64,000 bases of DNA from NCBI RefSeq assembly GCF_047807365.1, contig NZ_JBLOUI010000006.1:16088-80087 (forward strand), read 5' to 3'. Below, one piece after another: positions 53,055 to 61,751 of the stretch. The notes under the pieces were generated by a model, which worked only from the letters and a program-made list of their open reading frames with translations, searched no databases and was not told the origin of the DNA. A program made the translations under genes and the position numbers. How positions within the stretch are numbered: position 1 is the first letter of the stretch; every line of letters begins with the position of its first letter. The DNA comes from Peptacetobacter sp900539645. Lineage in GTDB: Bacteria; Bacillota; Clostridia; Peptostreptococcales; Peptostreptococcaceae.

Positions 53055-54392
53055 TTATTTTACTATTTTTAACAATTCTTCTTTTTTATTTATACTTGGA
53101 TTTTTTATTACTTCTTTTAAGATTTTATTTAGCATTTCTCCAATTTCTTTTCCTGGTTTTACTCCAGCTGCTATCAAATCTTTTCCATTTATATCTAAAT
53201 CTTTAACTCTAAAACACTCGCCGTTATCCACAATTTCTTTTAAAGTATTTTCTACATTGTTTAGTACTATTAGGGCTTCTACTGTAAATGCTTCTAATAC
53301 TTCTATTCCTACACTTTCAATTTTCTTTTCTTCTTCGCTTTTTTCTTCAAATTTACTTTTTCTTTCTTCTAAATATGTATCTACTTCAGCTGCTTTTAAA
53401 TCAATTAAATATTCTAGCATTTCCACACTATCTAGTTTCATAAGTAAATACTTTAAATCCTCTTTATTGTTGGAAATATTTCTCATACTGTATTTTAAAA
53501 GCTCACAAGTCTTAGAAATTGTTTTATTGTCGTATCTCATCTTTTTGAGTATTTTTTTAGTATTTTCAATTCCGATTGCTTCATTTATATAAACAAAGAA
53601 CCCAGCTAATCTACAAGCTAAATCTTTTTTGCATAAATCGGCACAATTAACACCCATTTTTATCAACTCTAATGATGAAAAATCTCTATTAAAATCATCC
53701 TTATCTATATTATATAACTCTGGTAGTATATTTTTTAATATACCACTTTCATGGTAAATCATTATTTTTTTTGCATTCGACATCAATGTCTTAGTAAATT
53801 CTAGATTTATTCTCTCAATAGATACTGCAGATATCAAATCAGACATCTCTTCTATCGCTTTAAAAGTTTCATTCTCAATAGAAAATCCAAGCTGTGCAGA
53901 AAATCTAATTCCCCTCATCATTCTAAGTGCATCTTCTTCAAATCTTTTTCTTGGATTGCCAACACATCTTATCACCTTATTTTCAAGATCATCTCTACCA
54001 CCAAACACATCTACTAATCCTGTAGAATTATTATATGCCATGGCATTTATTGTAAAGTCTCTTCTAGATAAATCTTCTTCTATATTCTCTGTGAATTCGA
54101 CGCTATCTGGATGTCTTCCATCTGTGTAATCCCCATCTATTCTATATGTAGTTACTTCATATGCTTCCTTATCTATCACCACAGTGACAGTACCATGTTC
54201 TATACCTGTTTCTACAGTATTTTCAAATATATTCATTATATCTTCTGGCTTTGCAGATGTAGCTATATCCCAGTCATTTGGCACTCTTCCAAGTAAGCTA
54301 TCTCTTATACAGCCACCTACTGCAAACGCCTCAAATCCATTTTTTTCTATTTTTTCTATTATATACTCTGTTGTTTCTGGTAATTTTATCAA
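53055..54392 (-). CDS. cca: CCA tRNA nucleotidyltransferase / poly(A) polymerase family
   Basis: 445 residues. The nucleotidyltransferase head has GGCIRDSLLGRVPNDWDIAT with the catalytic Asp pair and RRDFTINAMAYN. RNA-binding domains follow (GNPRKRFEEDALRMMRGIRFSAQLGF). It adds CCA to tRNA 3' ends, or A tails if it is the paralogue type. The start is TTG 54392 behind AGGAAGTGA; there is no ATG nearby. It lies directly downstream of the lepA terminator. Confidence 0.92.
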   Translation of the reverse strand: MIKLPETTEYIIEKIEKNGFEAFAVGGCIRDSLLGRVPNDWDIATSAKPEDIMNIFENTVETGIEHGTVTVVIDKEAYEVTTYRIDGDYTDGRHPDSVEFTENIEEDLSRRDFTINAMAYNNSTGLVDVFGGRDDLENKVIRCVGNPRKRFEEDALRMMRGIRFSAQLGFSIENETFKAIEEMSDLISAVSIERINLEFTKTLMSNAKKIMIYHESGILKNILPELYNIDKDDFNRDFSSLELIKMGVNCADLCKKDLACRLAGFFVYINEAIGIENTKKILKKMRYDNKTISKTCELLKYSMRNISNNKEDLKYLLMKLDSVEMLEYLIDLKAAEVDTYLEERKSKFEEKSEEEKKIESVGIEVLEAFTVEALIVLNNVENTLKEIVDNGECFRVKDLDINGKDLIAAGVKPGKEIGEMLNKILKEVIKNPSINKKEELLKIVK

Positions 54393-54411
54393 AAAATCAC
54401 TTCCTATCTTC

Positions 54412-54447
54412 TAAAAAGGCTGTTACACATACCTATGCAACAGCCAA
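54412..54447 (-). terminator. Rho-independent terminator of lepA
   Basis: GGCTGTT (54418-54424) pairs with AACAGCC (54439-54445), followed by TTTTT on the minus strand. Confidence 0.7.
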
Positions 54448-54469
54448 ATTATTTTTATATTCTATTTTA

Positions 54470-56275
54470 TTAGTCGTCAAGTTTTAGAACTGACATGAAT
54501 GCTTTCTGTGGTACTTCTACGCTACCAATCTGACGCATTCTTTTCTTACCTTCTTTCTGTTTTTCAAGAAGTTTTCTTTTACGAGAGATATCCCCACCGT
54601 AACATTTTGCAAGAACGTCTTTTCTTAAAGCACTTATTGTTTCCCTTGCTATTACTTTATTTCCAACAGCTGCCTGAATTGGAACTGCGAACTGATGTCT
54701 AGGTATTTCATTTTTAAGTTTTTCACACATAGCTTTTCCTCTTACAAATGCTTTTGTTTCGTGGATTATGAAGCTAAGTGCATCGACCTGTTCTTTATTG
54801 ATAAGTATATCAAGTTTAACAAGTTTAGAAGGTACATATCCCTTCATTTCGTAGTCTAGTGATCCATATCCTCTAGTTCTTGATTTTAACGCATCAAAGA
54901 AGTCGTATATAACTTCATTTAGAGGTAGGTCATAGTGAAGCATAACCCTTCTATCGTCAATATATTCCATATTGTGCATAGTTCCTCTTCTTTCCTGACA
55001 AAGCTCCATAACAGCCCCTACGAAATCTTTTGGAACTATTATATCACCTTTAACTATAGGCTCTTCTATCATCTGTATTTCACCTGGTTCAGGTAAGTTT
55101 GCAGGGTTCTGTATCATAACAACTTCTCCATCAGTTTTTGTAACTCTGTATATAACAGATGGTGCAGTTGTTACTATATTAAGGTCAAATTCTCTTTCTA
55201 ATCTTTCCTGCATTATTTCCATGTGTAATAATCCAAGGAATCCACATCTAAATCCGAATCCAAGAGCTGCAGATGTTTCAGCTTCGAATTCTAAAGCTGC
55301 ATCGTTTACCTGTAATTTTTCAAGAGCATCTCTTACGTTTTCGTATTTTTCACCTTCACCTGGATATATACCACAATAAACCATCGGAGTTGCTTTTTTA
55401 TATCCTGGTAAAGCTTCAGCTGTCATATTGTTTGCATCAGTTATTGTATCACCAACACGACAACTTCTTATATCTTTTATACTAGCTGCTATATAACCAA
55501 CATCTCCCGCAGATAATTCAGGAAGTTCTGTTGGATTAGGAGCCATAACACCAACTTCTGTTACTTCGAATTTCTTCTTAGTATTCATCATTTCTATTGT
55601 CATGCCTTTTTTAACAGTACCTTCAAATACTCTTACATAAGCTATAACACCTTTATATGCATCATAGTATGAGTCGAATATTAAAGCTTTTAAAGGAGCT
55701 TCTGAATCTCCTTCTGGAGCTGGAACATGTTTTACTATTCCTTCTAATACGTCCTCTATATTTATTCCGTTCTTAGCTGATATAAGTGGTGCATCAGATG
55801 CATCTAGTCCTATATAGTCTTCTATTTCTGCTTTTACCTCTTCTGGTCTAGCACTTGGTAAATCTATCTTATTTATAACAGGAAGTATTTCTAAATCCTG
55901 ATCTAATGCTAAATACACATTAGCTAATGTCTGAGCTTCAACACCCTGTGCTGCATCTACAACTAAAAGAGCTCCTTCACAAGCTGCTAAACTTCTAGAT
56001 ACCTCGTAGTTAAAATCGACATGACCTGGAGTATCTATTAAATGAAGATAATACTCTTCTCCGTCCTTAGCCGTATATTTAAGTCTAACATTCTGTAATT
56101 TGATTGTTATTCCTCTTTCTCTCTCAAGATCCATGTTATCAAGAAGCTGAGATTTCATATCTCTTTCGCTTACAAGACCTGTAGTCTGTATTAATCTATC
56201 TGCTAAAGTAGATTTCCCGTGGTCTATATGTGCAATTATACTAAAGTTTCTTGTTCTACTCTGTCTGCTTGACAA
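54470..56275 (-). CDS. lepA: elongation factor 4 (LepA)
   Basis: 601 residues, the normal length. The G domain has IAHIDHGKSTLADRL, DTPGHVDF and NKIDLPSA. Domain V and the LepA-specific C-terminal domain follow (KLLEKQKEGKKRMRQIGSVEVPQKAFMSVLK). A ribosome-associated GTPase involved in initiation and back-translocation. The start is TTG 56275, 8 nt after GGGAGG; this is a further TTG start in the window. Confidence 0.97.
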   Translation of the reverse strand: MSSRQSRTRNFSIIAHIDHGKSTLADRLIQTTGLVSERDMKSQLLDNMDLERERGITIKLQNVRLKYTAKDGEEYYLHLIDTPGHVDFNYEVSRSLAACEGALLVVDAAQGVEAQTLANVYLALDQDLEILPVINKIDLPSARPEEVKAEIEDYIGLDASDAPLISAKNGINIEDVLEGIVKHVPAPEGDSEAPLKALIFDSYYDAYKGVIAYVRVFEGTVKKGMTIEMMNTKKKFEVTEVGVMAPNPTELPELSAGDVGYIAASIKDIRSCRVGDTITDANNMTAEALPGYKKATPMVYCGIYPGEGEKYENVRDALEKLQVNDAALEFEAETSAALGFGFRCGFLGLLHMEIMQERLEREFDLNIVTTAPSVIYRVTKTDGEVVMIQNPANLPEPGEIQMIEEPIVKGDIIVPKDFVGAVMELCQERRGTMHNMEYIDDRRVMLHYDLPLNEVIYDFFDALKSRTRGYGSLDYEMKGYVPSKLVKLDILINKEQVDALSFIIHETKAFVRGKAMCEKLKNEIPRHQFAVPIQAAVGNKVIARETISALRKDVLAKCYGGDISRKRKLLEKQKEGKKRMRQIGSVEVPQKAFMSVLKLDD

Positions 56276-56473
56276 TTAAGTTTCCTCCCTTTCAAAATTA
56301 TTCTCTATTTCAAAGCGATTTATTACGCTAAATTCATTTTTTCCGTTTATGAGCGCAGTTACGCTTTTATATCATACCTATTATTTTACTTTATCTCTTG
56401 CTTTATGTAAATAAAAAAGTCATTGTTCAATAAAGAAGTGACAAATATTTTTTCTAGTTTTTTGTTTTTTTAA

Positions 56474-56502
56474 TTGATTTTTTTGTACTCTCCTAGTATA
56501 AT
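56474..56502 (+). promoter_or_regulatory. candidate sigma-A promoter of rpsT
   Basis: TTGATT, a 17-nt spacer, TATAAT. The leader to rpsT would be about 160 nt. The divergent lepA promoter must lie in the same 395-bp gap. Confidence 0.5.
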
Positions 56503-56670
56503 TTATAATTGACTGTATTTTAGCAGAGCAAAATTATAACCAAATCAGGTTGTCAAAAATATATAAAATAAATAAATATTTTTCCTTGATTTTTATTTAT
56601 AATTCTGTTAAAATCTAATATGTTGACGATGAGTGATTATTTAATAAAGTTATTGTGGGAGGTGAATAGA

Positions 56671-56937
56671 ATGGCAAACATAAAATCAGCTAAAAAAAGA
56701 ATAAGTGTTATAGAAAAGAAAACTGCTTTAAACAGAGTAAGAAAATCTCAGGTTAAAACAGCTATAAGAAGATTCGATGAAGCAGTTGCAGCAGGAAACG
56801 TTGAAGAAGCTAAAGCTAGATTCCAGTACGCACAGAAAAGAATATATCAGGTAGCTTCTAAAGGAACTATACATAAAAACGCTGCATCAAGAAAAGTAGC
56901 TAAATTAGCTCAGAAATTAAACGGTATGAACGCTTAA
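56671..56937 (+). CDS. rpsT: 30S ribosomal protein bS20
   Basis: 88 residues, basic and helical: MANIKSAKKRISVIEKKTALNRVRKSQVKTAIRRF, with a C-terminal TIHKNAASRKVAKLAQKLN. It binds 16S rRNA early in assembly. The start is ATG 56671 with GGGAGGTG upstream; an in-frame ATG at 56620 precedes the ribosome site. One of few plus-strand housekeeping genes here, divergent from lepA. Confidence 0.97.
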   Translation: MANIKSAKKRISVIEKKTALNRVRKSQVKTAIRRFDEAVAAGNVEEAKARFQYAQKRIYQVASKGTIHKNAASRKVAKLAQKLNGMNA

Positions 56938-56960
56938 TTACCAGTTTAATATGACATATA

Positions 56961-56992
56961 TGACCCCCTGTTCGCTAAAGGGGGTTTTTTTA
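56961..56992 (+). terminator. Rho-independent terminator of rpsT
   Basis: ACCCCCT (56963-56969) pairs with AGGGGGT (56979-56985), followed by T7. Confidence 0.9.
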
Positions 56993-57009
56993 TTGCCCAA
57001 ATTTAGCAC

Positions 57010-57084
57010 AAAAAGGGTATATATTGAATTTTGCTCCAGGCAATCAAGTTGCATTGTCGCTCAAATTCAATATATACCCTTTTT
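57010..57084. repeat. imperfect-palindrome element, copy D
   Basis: A perfect 22-bp outer stem joins 57010-57031 and 57063-57084. The enclosed part, read on the minus strand, is GAGCGACAATGCAA, a short loop, then TTGCCTGGAGC, which reproduces the CGACAAT/GCCTGGAG internal loop of copies A-C in opposite orientation. It lies between the rpsT terminator and the holA end. The T5 at the 3' side could also let it terminate transcription. The segment 57085-57213 is otherwise unassigned. Confidence 0.75.
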
Positions 57085-57213
57085 CAGTTAAATTTTCCCT
57101 TATCTTAAAAACTAACTTGTCGTTGCAAATTAATCTATGCTCGTCTCCAAAATAGTACGCTAATAAATGCGATTGCAAAAACTATATATTAAAAACCAAT
57201 AATAATAACAAAT

Positions 57214-57268
57214 AAAAAAGGTGCTTATACATAGATAGCTTAAAACATCTATATATAAGCACCTTTTT
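57214..57268 (-). terminator. Rho-independent terminator of holA
   Basis: GGTGCTTATA (57220-57229) pairs with TATAAGCACC (57254-57263), extended by ATAGAT/ATCTAT inside. A and T runs flank it. Confidence 0.85.
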
Positions 57269-57292
57269 ACATATTTTGTAATCAGTTTTATT

Positions 57293-58324
57293 TTATTTGC
57301 AGTATTTTCCTATTAGTATTTCTATGGCTGCTTCGTCACCGATTAGTCCATTTTTTATTCTGTATTCGCTTTCTAGTATGTAGTTCATTATTTCTGTTAG
57401 TTTGTCATCAGAGAAATTCGTTCCCTGTTTAGCTGCATTTTTTACAACGAATTCTTGTAGTCCTAGTGTAGACGCCATTTCTTTGAATTTCATGTTTTCT
57501 TTTTGCATATCTTTAACTTTTAGTATTATTCTAAACTGTCTAGATATTAAGCTCATTATTCTTAGTACAGGCTCCCCGTCGAATACCATGTCTTTGAATA
57601 TTTTCATAGCAACAGACGCATTTTTCATTCCTATATTATCTATCATTCTAAATACATTGTTTTCAACTTTTCTAGGAGAAAGTTTGTCTACTATTTCATT
57701 TGTAAGGTTATTTCCAGCTCCAGCGTAAGAACCCATTTTAAATATTTCATTTTTTACATCTGTTAGAGTCATGTCGCTGTTTTTATCTCTATATCCAAGT
57801 TGCTCTATAAAGTAGGCTATTGTAGCATTTTCCGCATTTACATCAAGTCTAGAGAATTCTCTTTTTACCCATTTAAAAAGATCCATTCCATCTAATTTCT
57901 TACATTCACATACAGTACCAACCTTGTTTACCTTCTTGTATATAGACTTTCTCTTATCTATATCTCCATAAACTATGAATGCTAGTACAGTAGTGTCCGG
58001 TATATTATCTAGTCTTTCGATAAAGTATTTTTCATCTGCATCTGTAAAATTCTTCTTATTTCCATTAAAAAGTTCAAAGTCCTTAACTATTACAACTTTT
58101 CTCTCGTCCATAAATGGAAATGTTTCTATTGAACTAAGAAGCTGATCTAACTGTACTTCTTTTCCATCTATAACATCAAAGTTGAAATCAAGCATACTTT
58201 CATTTAATCCAGACTTTAACATTTTTATTGAATTTTCTATAAGATAATACTCTTTTCCATAGAAAAGATACACTCTCTCAAAATTATTCTGTTTCATTCC
58301 TCCGATAATATCCTTGTAATCCAT
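57293..58324 (-). CDS. holA: DNA polymerase III delta subunit
   Basis: 343 residues. The N-terminal AAA-like domain (RVYLFYGKEYYLIENSIKML; FPFMDERKVVIVKDFELF) and the C-terminal collar (FRMIDNIGMKNASVAMKIFKDM, LRIMSLISRQFRIILKVK) match HolA. It opens the sliding clamp within the clamp loader. It starts at ATG 58324 after GAGGAG; its first 41 bp overlap the end of comEC, so the two are coupled. Confidence 0.94.
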   Translation of the reverse strand: MDYKDIIGGMKQNNFERVYLFYGKEYYLIENSIKMLKSGLNESMLDFNFDVIDGKEVQLDQLLSSIETFPFMDERKVVIVKDFELFNGNKKNFTDADEKYFIERLDNIPDTTVLAFIVYGDIDKRKSIYKKVNKVGTVCECKKLDGMDLFKWVKREFSRLDVNAENATIAYFIEQLGYRDKNSDMTLTDVKNEIFKMGSYAGAGNNLTNEIVDKLSPRKVENNVFRMIDNIGMKNASVAMKIFKDMVFDGEPVLRIMSLISRQFRIILKVKDMQKENMKFKEMASTLGLQEFVVKNAAKQGTNFSDDKLTEIMNYILESEYRIKNGLIGDEAAIEILIGKYCK

Positions 58325-59603
58325 TTCTTTGCTCCTCTACGACTTTGATTTCATAATAAATTATGCCTAGACTAATTATTATATAATAAATCACAAGAAA
58401 ACTAAAGTCTAATTGAGTAAATTGTATGTATGAAAACCATATTTCATCAACTTTTTCTAAGATAAAATAAATTATCGTTATAATTACAGAATTTAATCCT
58501 GCTACAATGCTTGCGATAAACGGAAAAATTTCAAATAAAAATATACTTGCAACATCTATATAGACAACAAAAGCTACAAATGGTACTGCTAATACATTAC
58601 TTATAACTGATAATATAGAAATCCCATCAAAACTATACACAATTATAGGCAAAGTCATTATATTTGCAGCTATAGTTACCGATGCAGCTGAAAATTTTAT
58701 CCTTTTATTTATAATTGGATAAAAGTAAACTATAGAAAAAGTAGCTAAAAAACTTAGTTGAAATCCTGTGTTGTATATTACAAATGGATTTAAAAATATC
58801 ATCACAGAAGCAATTATAGAAAGTGTACTAATTCCATCTCTCTTCCTATCCAACACAAAGCATATATCAGCAAATACAGAAGATACAACTGCTCTTCCAA
58901 TAGATGGACTTCCACCTGCTATATAAAAGTATATAAATAGTACTATATTTACAACTACCATATTAAAAGCGATGTTTATCCTTCTCCCCATAAATCCAGC
59001 CAAAGTACATAATATACCTACATGAAGCCCAGAAACAGCTATAATATGGCTTACACCAGTCCTCGAAAACATCCTCTTATCCTCATCACTCATAAGATCC
59101 TTATCTCCTAAGAGCATAGAATTAATAAAATCAGACTTATCTTTATACAAATAGGCATTTGTATCTTTTATGTACTCTCTAATTTTTCCAATTAATTTAT
59201 ATGGTTTACTAATACCAACTTTCTTACAATCACTCATTATACAGTAAACCTCTATTCCAGTACTTTTTAAATACCTACCATAATTGAAATCATCGAATTT
59301 CATTTCCCCTAAAAGCTTCGACTTTCCCTTAACCACTACAACATCCCCAACATCTAAATCAGCTTTATTAGAATAATCATTTACCAAGCACTCTCCTATT
59401 CTATATTGAGTATACCTATCCTTTTTCGCTTCAGAAATAACTGTACCTTTAATAGAAACAATCTGATTTGCTTCTACTTTGTCTACTAATTCTCCTTTGG
59501 TAGATAATATAGCAATTATAAATATACAAAGAAATAAAATAACAGATGGCCTTCTAATAAAAAATACCCTCAATCTCTCAAATAAATTTCTACTCTTCTC
59601 CAT
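58284..59603 (-). CDS. comEC: ComEC/Rec2-family membrane protein lacking the MBL domain
   Basis: 439 residues. The DUF4131-type OB region (about 15-150) is followed by the competence membrane domain (about 165-425; GVSHIIAVSGLHVGILCTLAGF, GGSPSIGRAVVSSVFADICFVLDRKRD). About ten membrane helices. It forms the DNA-uptake channel of competence. The usual C-terminal metallo-beta-lactamase domain is absent: the protein ends inside the holA start. Typical ComEC is about 700-800 residues. A separate ComEC-type hydrolase lies at 62886. It starts at ATG 59603 after GAGAGGTGG. Confidence 0.88.
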   Translation of the reverse strand: MEKSRNLFERLRVFFIRRPSVILFLCIFIIAILSTKGELVDKVEANQIVSIKGTVISEAKKDRYTQYRIGECLVNDYSNKADLDVGDVVVVKGKSKLLGEMKFDDFNYGRYLKSTGIEVYCIMSDCKKVGISKPYKLIGKIREYIKDTNAYLYKDKSDFINSMLLGDKDLMSDEDKRMFSRTGVSHIIAVSGLHVGILCTLAGFMGRRINIAFNMVVVNIVLFIYFYIAGGSPSIGRAVVSSVFADICFVLDRKRDGISTLSIIASVMIFLNPFVIYNTGFQLSFLATFSIVYFYPIINKRIKFSAASVTIAANIMTLPIIVYSFDGISILSVISNVLAVPFVAFVVYIDVASIFLFEIFPFIASIVAGLNSVIITIIYFILEKVDEIWFSYIQFTQLDFSFLVIYYIIISLGIIYYEIKVVEEQRNGLQGYYRRNETE

Positions 59604-59755
59604 ATGTCAACCACCTCTCATTACTTTCTACTTTTATATTTGACAGTTTTCAAAAATATATTCATAAATTTTTTTTAATTATTTATATAATTTAAATAAA
59701 TACATTATTTTTTTAAGATAACAATAAAAAATCTAGCGTAACCCAAAAATAAAAT

Positions 59756-59789
59756 AATAAGTTTACTTTTGCATTTAGGTAAACTTATT
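59756..59789. promoter_or_regulatory. inverted repeat upstream of the bioY promoter
   Basis: AATAAGTTTAC (59756-59766) and GTAAACTTATT (59779-59789) are exact complements around 12 bp, ending 12 bp before the -35 box. The size suits a dimeric regulator such as biotin repressor BirA, but the half-site orientation differs from the BirA consensus I know. The rest of 59604-59755 is AT-rich without clear features. Confidence 0.45.
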
Positions 59790-59801
59790 GTGCATATATA
59801 G

Positions 59802-59830
59802 TTGACATTTATCCAATTTTAATTTATTCT
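59802..59830 (+). promoter_or_regulatory. sigma-A promoter of bioY
   Basis: TTGACA (59802-59807), a 17-nt spacer, TATTCT (59825-59830), about 95 bp before the bioY ATG. Confidence 0.6.
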
Positions 59831-59924
59831 AGTAAACATAAATCTCATACTATGATCATAAAGCAAAAGGATTTATAAATTTTATATCAAAACACAAAAA
59901 TTAAAAAGAAAAGAGGTATTATTT

Positions 59925-60470
59925 ATGAAAACAAAAGAATTAGTATACGTAGCACTTTGTGCGGTTATAATCGCAATTTGCTCTTGGATTTCTATTCCAA
60001 CTGCAGTACCATTTACTCTACAAACATTTGGAATATACTTAGCAATTTCAGTGCTTGGAGGTAAACTTGGAACAATATCATTTCTAATATATCTAGCACT
60101 TGGTGCAATAGGTCTACCAGTATTTGCTGGATTTAAAAGTGGTTTTGCTGCAATAACAGGTCCAACAGGAGGGTATTTGCTAGGATTTTTAGCTACTGCA
60201 CTAATAATGTGGGGATTTGAAAAATTCTTTGGGAAAAATAAAGTATCATTCATAATTTCTGCAATAATAGGTCTTGTAGCATGTTATGCACTTGGAACAA
60301 TTTGGTTTATGAAAGTATTCTCTGCCGCTAATGGAGCAATTGGACTTGGAGCAACTCTTGGAATGTGTGTAATACCATTTATAATCCCAGACTTAATCAA
60401 ACTTGTCGCTGCATATCTAATAGGAAGCAAAATATCTGCAATCTCAAAACTAAATACAGCAACTTGCTAA
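59925..60470 (+). CDS. bioY: biotin transporter substrate-binding component BioY
   Basis: 181 residues with six membrane helices and the BioY signatures (PFTLQTFGIYLAISVLGGKLGTISFLIYLALGAIGLPVF; GPTGGYLLGF). It is the S component of an ECF transporter and captures biotin; the shared AT module is not in the window. It starts at ATG 59925 after AAGAGGT. It is monocistronic, with its own promoter, and is followed by a terminator. Import by BioY suggests that biotin is scavenged. Confidence 0.95.
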   Translation: MKTKELVYVALCAVIIAICSWISIPTAVPFTLQTFGIYLAISVLGGKLGTISFLIYLALGAIGLPVFAGFKSGFAAITGPTGGYLLGFLATALIMWGFEKFFGKNKVSFIISAIIGLVACYALGTIWFMKVFSAANGAIGLGATLGMCVIPFIIPDLIKLVAAYLIGSKISAISKLNTATC

Positions 60471-60490
60471 AAATTCAATTGATAATATAA

Positions 60491-60538
60491 AAAAATGGGC
60501 TACTTCATCAATAATTACTGATGCAATAGCCCATTTTT
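60491..60538. terminator. bidirectional terminator
   Basis: AAAAATGGGCTA (60491-60502) pairs with TAGCCCATTTTT (60527-60538), with an inner CATCA/TGATG stem. It separates bioY from the convergent acetyltransferase. Confidence 0.85.
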
Positions 60539-60539
60539 A

Positions 60540-61742
60540 TTAGTCGTATTCATTTATGTGATTTCTCTTTTTAACAAAAACTTTTCTAAGTATATCTAAT
60601 TTTTTTTCGTTTATTTCCTTGTCGTATAAATCTAAAACATCATCTATATCTTTATATCCAAATATCAGCTGAGATATCTGATTTATATCTAAAACTAAAT
60701 CGGCATTTTCCTCATTATATTCTAGCTTTTCAAAACTATAATCATTATCTCTAAATTTTAAACAATAATTTGCTGTATTCTGTGGTATATACTTGTCTTT
60801 TACAGATATCACTACACTTTCAAAATCGCCATCTAATTTTTCTAAGTAATTGTAAGCACATTCAAGATAGTCTGCCATATTTATAAAACATCCATCCATA
60901 TTTACAACTCTTCCCATCATAAATGGTTTTAAAAGTGATTCCGATGTCTTAGGATTTTTCAATGTATTACCTATCGTATTTCTAACGTCTTCCATGATAA
61001 CAACCTTATCACACTGTGTATTGTGGTTGTAGATAAATGCTAAAATAGACTTTAATGCATTTGTATTACTAAAGTACACTTCTCTAACAAAGAATTTTCC
61101 TTCATTAATAGCATAAATAACATATCCGTCGTACACACCATTATCAGAACAAATATAAATATGTCCTCCATCTGCTGCTACTTCTTTAAACATATTCTCA
61201 TATCTCTGCTTACCTCTTACAGTATATCCATTTAATCTTCTATTAGATTTATTATAAATATCTATAAGATTATCTATATCCGATTCTTTTGCCCTTTTAA
61301 AATCTCTTTCTATTCTAAAAGCTGATAAATCCTCTATATTTATTCTGTGCTCCATCATATCGTAGCAATTTTCAAATCCAAATCTTCTATAAAGCCTAAA
61401 ATCTATCGGCATAAGTATAGAAACATTTTGTCCTCTGTTGTACATCTCTTCGAATGATAAATTCATCAAAGACTTCATCATCCCCTTGCCCCTAGCCTCT
61501 GGTAATGTAGATACACCTACAACATAGGATACATTTTCTTCTTTATTACCAAGCTTTATAGTATGCTGGTTCAAATGAATTGATGCAACTACATCTCCAT
61601 CTAACTCTGCAACAACAGTATTTTCCGCTCTATACTTATTTTCAAAGTAGCAATTTTCTACTTCTTCACCTTCATTGAAACAATATGTCCATATTTTTCT
61701 TATCTGATCGTAATCTTTATCAGTCGCTATTCTGGCAGCCAT
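60540..61742 (-). CDS. Eis-like GNAT acetyltransferase with sterol-carrier-type C-terminus
   Basis: 400 residues. The N-terminal GNAT fold shows the acetyl-CoA loop VGVSTLPEARGKGMMKSLM. A second GNAT-like part follows. The C-terminus resembles an SCP2-like domain (ADLVLDINQISQLIFGY). Eis-type enzymes acetylate amines such as aminoglycosides or peptides; the natural substrate is unknown. It starts at ATG 61742 after AGGAGG, 9 bp after the end of the DUF2156 gene, so they form an operon. Confidence 0.85.
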   Translation of the reverse strand: MAARIATDKDYDQIRKIWTYCFNEGEEVENCYFENKYRAENTVVAELDGDVVASIHLNQHTIKLGNKEENVSYVVGVSTLPEARGKGMMKSLMNLSFEEMYNRGQNVSILMPIDFRLYRRFGFENCYDMMEHRINIEDLSAFRIERDFKRAKESDIDNLIDIYNKSNRRLNGYTVRGKQRYENMFKEVAADGGHIYICSDNGVYDGYVIYAINEGKFFVREVYFSNTNALKSILAFIYNHNTQCDKVVIMEDVRNTIGNTLKNPKTSESLLKPFMMGRVVNMDGCFINMADYLECAYNYLEKLDGDFESVVISVKDKYIPQNTANYCLKFRDNDYSFEKLEYNEENADLVLDINQISQLIFGYKDIDDVLDLYDKEINEKKLDILRKVFVKKRNHINEYD

Positions 61743-61751
61743 TGGATCCTC

